Below are positions 57,228 through 64,000 of a stretch of 64,000 bases of DNA, piece after piece; the first letter of the stretch is position 1; every line of letters starts with the position of its first letter. The notes below the pieces were generated by a model, which saw only the letters and a program-made list of their open reading frames with translations, ran no database searches and was not told the DNA's origin. Origin of the DNA: Marthasterias glacialis (taxonomy: Eukaryota; Echinodermata; Asteroidea; Forcipulatida; Asteriidae); contig OU452228.1 of NCBI GenBank assembly GCA_911728455.2, positions 7,240,129 to 7,304,128 on the forward strand. The letters run 5' to 3'. The position numbers were made by a program, and so were the translations under genes.

Positions 57228-57621
57228 ACCATCATGGCCAAGCAGTTTAGTGCACTGGACTCGAGATCTGGTGCTGTCATAGTGTGGGTTCGGGTCCCAA
57301 TTAAGGCTTTCCTTGCCCTGAGCAAGACTCTAACTGCTTTGTCCCTCGGATGGGACGTAAAGCCGTAGGTCCTGTGTGATGTGTAAATGCACTGAAAAGA
57401 ACCCAGTACATTTATCGTTAAGAGAAGGGGTTTGTCTCAGTGTTTCTGGCATCGTTGGCTGCAGATTGCACCACATCACCTTGTAAACCCTTACAAGGTA
57501 CTTATAAATACAGGTCTTTTAATTCAAACTTAGCTCTGCATACCTGTTGTAAAAACAATGAGCTCTTTAAGACGCCCGTCGGGTGCGATAAAGCGCTACA
57601 CGAGAACTGCATATTATTATC
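57228..57621 (+). mobile_element. tRNA-derived SINE, copy 3
   Basis: The head reads TGGCCAAGCAGTTTAGTGCA and CTGGACTCGAGATCTGG, with the B box GGTTCGGGTCC at 57287-57297. The body shares GAGCAAGACTCTAACTGCTT, GGCTGCAGATTGCACCACAT, CACCTTGTAAACCCTTACAA and TTAATTCAAACTTA with the copy at 6332-6620. The tail ends GATAAAGCGCTACACGAGAA then CTGCATATTATTAT. This is the most complete of the three SINE copies. Confidence 0.8.
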
Positions 57622-59276
57622 AGGAAACTTTAGTTTCCATGGGTAATTTTCTTTGTTACGGTCTGAACCTGCAACACAATCTAGCAGTTTGGGTTGTGTT
57701 TCACCGTAGAATGTGCATCAAATCATCATGTGGAGACAGTTCTTGGATTTCCTCTCTATCCGCTGCTTGAAAGTTTGTTCATTTCAGAAGTGTTTATATA
57801 AACGAGCAGATTCATATGTATGTCAGTGGAATATAGATTTTTTTTTTTGTATCCTTAGCTTGTCCCCTCCACCCCCGTCTCTTTAAAGCTCTGATGATAT
57901 TGATTATGGCATTGAGGTTGTTTGCCGGTGAAATTAGTAGACACCGTTGGACATGTGCAGCCCTGTTCCCTTGGACTGTCAGTCAACTTGTGGTGATGTT
58001 CTGAGGATGACGAAGTGACATCAGTAGTACCAACTCAGTGCAGGGTAGTTACAGGCGTATGAACAGTGTACTTCTGAAGCACTTGAAGAACAAGTTTAGT
58101 AGTTCTAAAGGAAATTATTATTGTGCCTGCTTATGGACAAATAATTGGTGTATTCTAAGTAATTGTCACTATAAGTTAAGATTTAAGTGCAAACAGAATT
58201 ATTTTCAGCAGTAAAAATTTGATGAATAATATTTACATGTTGATAATGTTCCCTGTGAAACATAACACGCATTATGCAAAAGACCAATAACCACCTAATC
58301 AAGTGTTTAAATGTCAGCTTGTATCATGAAATATCAAAGCCGACATGACAACCAATATTCTTCGGAATGCATGTGTAATATTGTGTTTCTGGTTTTTATG
58401 CATCAAACACCCAAGGTATTCCAGTATGGTAAAAAATAAAAAAAAGTCTCAGCCCAGCATACATAAAAAAAAGAAGAGACGATGACCAACTTAGGTCTTT
58501 CTTTGACTTTATCTTAAATTGCCCGTCCCATGGCAATGTGGATGTTTCCATGCAGTTAATCTGTGTATTTATAAGTCTGTGCTCGTAACCAACCTTGGAG
58601 CTATTCGATCCATCAAGTATCTTTACCCCTCATCCCGTATGCTTTCATAACAGGATAAAATAACAAGCCTCAGATTCTCCCCCGTCCGAATTTGCATCCA
58701 TCCAGAAACCTTTGCGAGCTTTCACCCATTTGATACTTCTCGTCTCCAAACCACCAAAGGGGGATTTTTCCTGCTTCCCTTTTAAAGGGATGGTACGCAA
58801 CTTTATCCAGTATGCTCCCTCAAACGGTGTTGTCTACAAGAAACTACGCATGTATCGTAAAATTAACCTGTAATAACTTCATAGAAAAATGGCGCTCTTG
58901 TGTTTGACAAAACTGTGTGCGAAAATCACTCAATGTTTTTTAAGGAGTTTGACAGATATGTAAGGTACTTGTTCAGACAGTGTTGTCTTAACAGAGAAAC
59001 ATGTACATGTACTCTGGTAGAAACTAAAGGATAGTTCCATTGAAAGTTAGTGTGCTTGTTTATTTGATTTTTTTGACAAAACAGTGTATAATGAATACAG
59101 TTTTTGTAAGGTTTTGAGACGTAAAACTCTCTTTTAACAATTCTCTTGAAGATGACACGGACAAAATTACTCAGGATGATTGGTACCAGCACCAAGTTAG
59201 CCTTCAGCTTGAGAAGGCGTCAAGTTAGCTTTCTGATGATCACCAAATACACTACCATGTCTTTAACTCAAAGCAG

Positions 59277-59301
59277 CCCCCCCCCCCCCCCCCCCCCCCC
59301 C
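59277..59301. repeat. 25-base C run
   Basis: An uninterrupted C homopolymer on the + strand (G run on the minus strand). Confidence 0.9.
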
Positions 59302-60807
59302 GCCTCTGGGGTTCTCACATCTTTAATGTCACAGCTCGGAGACAATGTAATAAATTCACCAAATGTTTGCCAGAACGTGCCTCACCGCAGCTGTAAATAT
59401 ACGCTGCAAGAGCGTTGATGATTAATGCAAACACCCTTAAGTCAATGGACTCAATGCTGCGGGTTTTTATCCTTCAATTTTCAAAAGATGAAAGAAACGT
59501 AAAAACGAGTGTCTTGTAACAAAACAGAAAGTTCGCCTCGTTGAATATTAATGGCAAAATTGAGGTTTTAAAGTAGGGTTGCAAGCTTCTCCTTCATGTT
59601 AATCAGCACTTTAAACCAGTTTGATCATTCAGATGCTTTCTTGAGGACAGCATAATACACCTACCGAAAAGGCTTCTTTTGATGTCTTTTCTTGTATGAC
59701 TGACATTCACTGTATTCTACTATCAAGAACTTCATCTTTAAAGTAGTTTTGAAAGAAGGATTATGAAGGGTTTGGAAGCATGGTGAATGTATTGAAGTGA
59801 CTAAGCCTACAAGTTTATCAGGACCTGCCAGGTTCAGCTTTTCTTTGTCTAATTGTTGTAATTCCTCTTTTCCCACCCCTGACTGCAATTCTTCAAATCA
59901 TTGTATCCATGAGTTATATTCTGTTCGTGCTATGTAACTTAGCTTCTTTCAGTATTGTTGATGAAGTATATCACGTTTGTCTTCCCCTTTGTTCAGTTTT
60001 TTTTTCTTCAACTGAGGGATGAGCAGATCAGACTGGATTCCGTTGCTTATTGGGCTGTCCTGTGTTACACACAGAGATTGCACACCCTCCTCTTCATCAC
60101 TGTGAGGAGTTTGTTCTCCCATAAAATGTCCTTGTACCTGTCACAGAGGCTCTACCCTACTGTCTTGATCCTGCTCATTTCTTCTTGGTGAATGTTTTTT
60201 CTTCAGTGGTACAGGTATTTGACCTAGCTTTTTCGGTGTCTTCACTAGCTACTATCCCATTAAGTTTAGGGGATTTTCCTTCTCGGTATCTTTAAAGCCA
60301 GACGTTGGTATCCAAATAGCGTGAAGAGCTCGGAGATACCCATTTCATCACAAAGCTTGATGAATTTAAGCTGAAATGCAACATGTCAGGAAAAGACCTC
60401 CTATCCGTGATTCTCTAGACTGGCACATCGGAAAAAGCGTTACTGCCTCAAGGCTGTCAATGGTCTATGGGCCGGCAAAGTAAAAACAAGCAAGGTGATT
60501 ATTCCATTTGTGAAATTGTCATTTCACATGCAAACCACTGCATACATTACTGATGGTGTTTTTCTTGAGTGTTCGTGACTGTATATGTAATATGGATATG
60601 CATCTATACAGAAATGAGCACTGCTTGATTGCTAAGCATTGGTGAACTTAAAGTATTAAACTCCCGGCCCATTTTTCAAGGGGGGAAGGGGATTTCAGTA
60701 TTGGAACGACCTCAGAAGATTGGATTTTCTCTCTACTGAGATGGAATTTTGTCAAGTCGGGACTTATATGATGAATCGACATCGTTAGGTAAGATGATAC
60801 CCTCTAA

Positions 60808-60990
60808 TTGATGTCATTAGGGGAGAGCACGCGAGAGGGACTTAAAGTCGTGACTGGAATGCTAGGCCATCAGGATCTCTTGGGCTCTTGTCGTCGTGAA
60901 ACAGAGCACGCTATCATCAACAACGCAGTCCCTCTGTCGGGTAATGAGGGGATGCTAGTGACGCTGCCGAGTGTGATGGGGGACTTCTGA
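60808..60990 (+). other. GC-richer 60-codon open frame of unknown value
   Basis: The frame begins MMSLGESTREGLKVVTGMLG and includes HQDLLGSCRRETEHAIINNA. It is balanced in composition and locally richer in CpG than its surroundings. A donor-like GTTAG|GTAAGA lies at 60784-60792, just upstream. No family recognised; possibly a chance frame or an untranslated exon. Confidence 0.2.
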
Positions 60991-62497
60991 TGATGGAGGT
61001 TCGTATCCAATGTTAATCTTCTTGGGACTCGCCTTCGCTAAAGGGAAAGTGTGTCGGTAAAACAGGGTTTTGGTGAGACTGGTTTTCAATCTTCACCTCG
61101 AGTGATTTTCTTTTCTGAACCACTAAATATTTTGTGATTCATTCACCAAGTGATTCGTTTTCAGTGAGTGTTGGAGTGTGGATTTGTAGCCCAGTGGTTG
61201 CTGGTCACAGTATGTACTTTGGCATCAAGCAAGACACTTTACAGATACATCTTTGTTTAGTGACAGTAAAAAATCCTGCTCAGCTGATTATCCGAGCCCC
61301 TCATACAATAAATTCCCCGCAGCCATAAAGTGCTCCTCTTGTGGAAAATGACAACTTGGGAAGACTGAAATGGTAATGAGTATGAAAAAAAACCTTGAAC
61401 TCATAATCTGTCTGCGGTTGTATGTTAAGCATGTTCCTGGAATGGTTTGCATTTGCCAGATGACCAGGGCTAATAATAATTGCAAACCAGCTGGGTCTCT
61501 AACAATTTCATACTTTGCAAAAAACGAAACAAAAACGAAGATGACGAAGTACCCACAATAGGTCACGTGATAACATGTTGTAAACATTGGTCGTGCAACC
61601 GGTCTATTGTGTGCTATTAAACTGGTCCTTGTTTCCAAGCTTGGGATTTGATCTTTGAGAGGGCCAGGCCATTTTCATTTTGCAATGAGCAATTCCGTTG
61701 GACAACTTCTAGTCTAAGGGAATATTTTGAAGTGGCACTAAGGCCAAGACCAGGGCAACAACCATAGCCTCTTGAGGCCGTGGCCTGTTGAGGCTTGCCC
61801 TGAACAAGAAATGCACTTAAAGTGTCTGTTTTCCGTGTCTCACAAAAAGTTGTTCTTCCTGCATATCATTTGAAGACTTAAGTTGGTTTTGTCTAGAAAG
61901 GTCCAAATCATCAGGAGTTGTACGGCTGTCTGAGTCAGTTCAAGGTCATTTTCATGACAGTATCTGCGTTGGGTGTGAAACGAGTGCCTTTCACATTATT
62001 TCGTGAGACCATGTCAAACTTTTTTTCCCCCCTCCAATTTACAAAAACAACTTATTGGGATATTAATCTGAAGGAGTTCTCTCTGCGTAGATTTGAGAAA
62101 GGATCACTAAAAATTTCTATTGGAATTGTAGGCCTTGAGTTTTGTTCAGAAATGACAACAACATATTGTGTGGTCGTAGAATCTCTTTTAAGGAAATGGA
62201 CATTCTGAAATGGCATTTCGTGGGCATGAAGACGATTGCAGAGGCACTCTTTGATCTTCCAAGTCTGAGTCTTTTAGTGAAAACACTGTAAAATTGTTTC
62301 ATGTTTTGTTTTGTTCATATAAGGCTTGTTTTGAATTTGCCAATACAAATAGGGAGCAAAGGTGGTTTGTGGAGTCTTCGAAGGCTATTTCCTCCACTTT
62401 GATTGTGTTTCAGGCGGAAATATTTCTCTGGAGAGTTGGTACTGGTGTGAACCTTTAAAATCAGTGAGCTTTTTTAGATTAAAAAAAATGTGACTTT

Positions 62498-62686
62498 GAG
62501 GTAAAAATGTAAATTTCAATTTCATCATGTAGGGCATCTTCCAAGGATTAAAACGACACCACACTGACCTCTACAGAGTTTACGGTTCCAATCCAGAACA
62601 GTCAACTCTTTAGAGGTCAGTGTGGTGTCTTTTTAATCCTTGGAAGATGCCCTACATGATAAAATTTGGACTTACATTTTTACCTC
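62498..62686. mobile_element. 189-bp hairpin element (MITE-like)
   Basis: The left GAGGTAAAAATGTAA, with CATCATGTAGGGCATCTTCC and AAGGATTAAAA, is mirrored by TTTTTAATCCTTGGAAGATG, CCCTACATGAT and TTACATTTTTACCTC. The arms are about 80 bp, around a ~30-bp centre. Highly similar arms suggest recent insertion. Confidence 0.86.
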
Positions 62687-63652
62687 ATTTACACAGGCTG
62701 AGTCACAAATGACCATATTAAAAAAAAAAAATAATTACCTTACCTGGACCTTTTCTTTAACAGAAACACAATGTTTGCCAAGCATAAATTAACATCACAT
62801 TGCATTTTGGGTTGTAGCCCTGTCTGTGGAATGTTGTTGTGTGAGTATGAAAACTCCCCCCCCCCCCATCCCTGACAAGCTGACATTTCCATGGCCTTGC
62901 GAGGTGTCAGTCTCATCCAACACCAAGGCAGAGCGGCCTGGGGTTAAAATAACCACATCCAGCAATGTTCTTTGATACATTTTGTAGCATAAGTGGTGTG
63001 CTGAAGACATGATAGTGTTACTTGCTAGTTCTCAAATAACATGCTCTATTAACTACAACAGAAATCACAGTGCAAATTTATACGGCTCTCTTCAAGCTCC
63101 TCCATCCCAGCATGGAATAATTTTCAGTATGTATGACATTTCACTGGGTATTTTTCATGGTTATTTTTAACTTTCTATTTAGTTGTCTTTTGAGGGACCG
63201 ACACAGCTATCCAATAATTGTACACAAATGTCGTAAGAAGGTTTGTAATGTTCCACCGAAGCGTAATTTCGGAAGGAGTGCCATTTAAGGTGGGTCGTTT
63301 TCTGGAAGATTTGACGTCAGTACGGGGTTGCATAATCCCCAGGGAACTGAGAAGGGCATGATGCTGGCACGCTAAGCAGGGATGAAAAGAATGCATACGA
63401 TAATAGGTTGGAATAATTTCCTAGATGCATGCGGAGTGGAGTTTATAAGTGCTGGATTTAGTAGTGTTGTCTGACCTGTCTACATCATAGGAGATGCGGG
63501 ATGGATATCGTCTCGGCAAAATGTGTCAAACATTCACATACACGTTCCAAATGACTGGTACACCTGTGGATTATACTGCAGAATACATTCAAGTTATATG
63601 TCAAGTTTTCTTGGAAAGGTGGGGGGGGGGGGCAGTTTAGATTGAAGTACGT

Positions 63653-63768
63653 GCTGAGTGAAATATTTCATTGAAATTTGGGCTGACGTGAAAATTTCAT
63701 TGTAATAACGGCTGATGTGAAAAGTTTACTGGAATATGGGCTAATGAGAAAATTGTTATTGGAAAAAG
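63653..63768. repeat. Degenerate tandem repeat, four units of exactly 29 bp
   Basis: Units start GCTGAGTG, GCTGACGTG, GCTGATGTG and GCTAATGAG at 63653, 63682, 63711 and 63740, each followed by AAAATTTCATTG-like sequence and ending near GG. The period is constant while the sequence has diverged. Confidence 0.65.
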
Positions 63769-64000
63769 GTAATATTGCGAACGTCGTCAGCAGGGTATTT
63801 GTTAGATCTCTTAGACTGAACTTGATGCAATTGAGATGAATTTGCGCATATCACTGCTCTCATCTGGTGAGGAGTGAAGACTTTGCCAAAGTCCAGAAAG
63901 TTACCATCGACAGAGTGCTCTTTGCTGGAGAGCTCTAGATGCTGTTTTCTTGATAATGTCAGTAACTGTTACACATTATACATCACATGTGGTTTGAAGC

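Larger units (their letters stand above)
43058..64000 (+). other. Incomplete intron of the PDE2A-like gene (at least 20.9 kb)
   Basis: It starts at donor GTAAGT, and no acceptor with a fitting phase-0 exon was found before the window end. Between the listed elements the stretches 43.2-44.0, 46.6-47.4, 48.3-49.5, 54.1-56.0, 57.7-59.2, 59.4-60.8, 61.0-62.4 and 62.7-63.6 kb show AT-rich sequence with no definable gene. Confidence 0.65.

Noticed and set aside
59110..59216. + frame reading SLEDDTDKITQDDWYQHQ then VSLQLEKASS, considered as the next PDE2A exon (DNEEWSLQAVEKH region)
   Set aside because: The only acceptor (CTTGAAG at 59145) gives the wrong phase for joining exon 43002-43057. A stop follows EKASS and there is no good donor. 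The resemblance is short and probably chance.
60000..60195. Minus-strand frame (RYKDILWENKLLTVMKRRVC) suspected to be a LINE reverse transcriptase remnant
   Set aside because: Interrupted by several stops and lacks the YADD box or other diagnostic motifs. The similarity was only impressionistic.
61288..61638. 116-codon minus-strand ORF
   Set aside because: Hydrophobic and low-information, no homology recognised, and no splice or promoter context.
62070..62130. + frame EFSLRRFEKGSLKISIGIV resembling EEWSLQAVEKHTLVALRRV of PDE2A
   Set aside because: There is no adequate acceptor in phase 0 that would include the preceding conserved residues, and the donor is poor. Similarity is limited to a few positions.

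Overview
The window is eukaryotic genomic DNA. It is AT-rich and intron-dominated, with no long open frames, no operons, many dispersed short transposon-like repeats, tRNA-derived SINEs and microsatellites. The one gene I can identify is a metazoan phosphodiesterase. The texture (abundant small hairpin transposons, tRNA-derived SINEs ending in AGCGCTATA-like tails, very large introns) suggests a marine invertebrate, possibly a deuterostome such as an echinoderm. That placement is a guess; only the metazoan assignment is reasonably firm.

The identified gene lies on the + strand and is an orthologue of PDE2A, the cGMP-stimulated cAMP/cGMP phosphodiesterase. Four coding exons are visible at 4250-4339, 8122-8225, 22135-22244 and 43002-43057. 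Their splice phases agree (0, 2, 1, 0) and together they give exactly 120 codons. The translation matches, in order, the variable N-terminal region of vertebrate PDE2A that precedes the GAF-A domain. The GAF-A, GAF-B and HD catalytic domains are not seen and should lie beyond 64000. The definitive first exon was not found. Introns are about 3.8, 13.9 and 20.8 kb, and more than 20.9 kb for the last one.

Region by region. 1-4249: 5' flank or upstream intron, with two orphan minus-strand open frames and one hAT-like element. 4.3-8.1 kb: intron with a TIR element and a SINE. 8.2-22.1 kb: intron with paired perfect palindromes at 9.3 kb, several dispersed repeat families, a 1.2-kb satellite of about 37 units of 33 bp at 15.6-16.8 kb, and a minus-strand 158-codon ORF at 20.4-20.9 kb. 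22.2-43.0 kb: intron with a run of tRNA-like units (22.9-24.0 kb), a coding-looking 78-codon minus-strand frame (24.3-24.5 kb), two head-to-tail copies of a roughly 0.6-kb element (26.6-27.9 kb), a 164-bp hairpin at 35 kb, several hAT-like elements, and a GC-richer stretch at 40.1-41.2 kb. 43.1-64.0 kb: intron with several hairpin MITEs (the most striking is a 384-bp near-perfect palindrome at 53.2-53.6 kb), two SINEs, a 311-bp duplicated segment holding a spliced-exon-like frame, a ~140-bp tandem array and another GC-richer, ORF-dense block at 47.5-48.3 kb.

No rRNA, intact tRNA, CRISPR, insertion sequence or bacterial feature was seen. All calls are by eye; percentages, homologies and boundaries of repeats are approximate.
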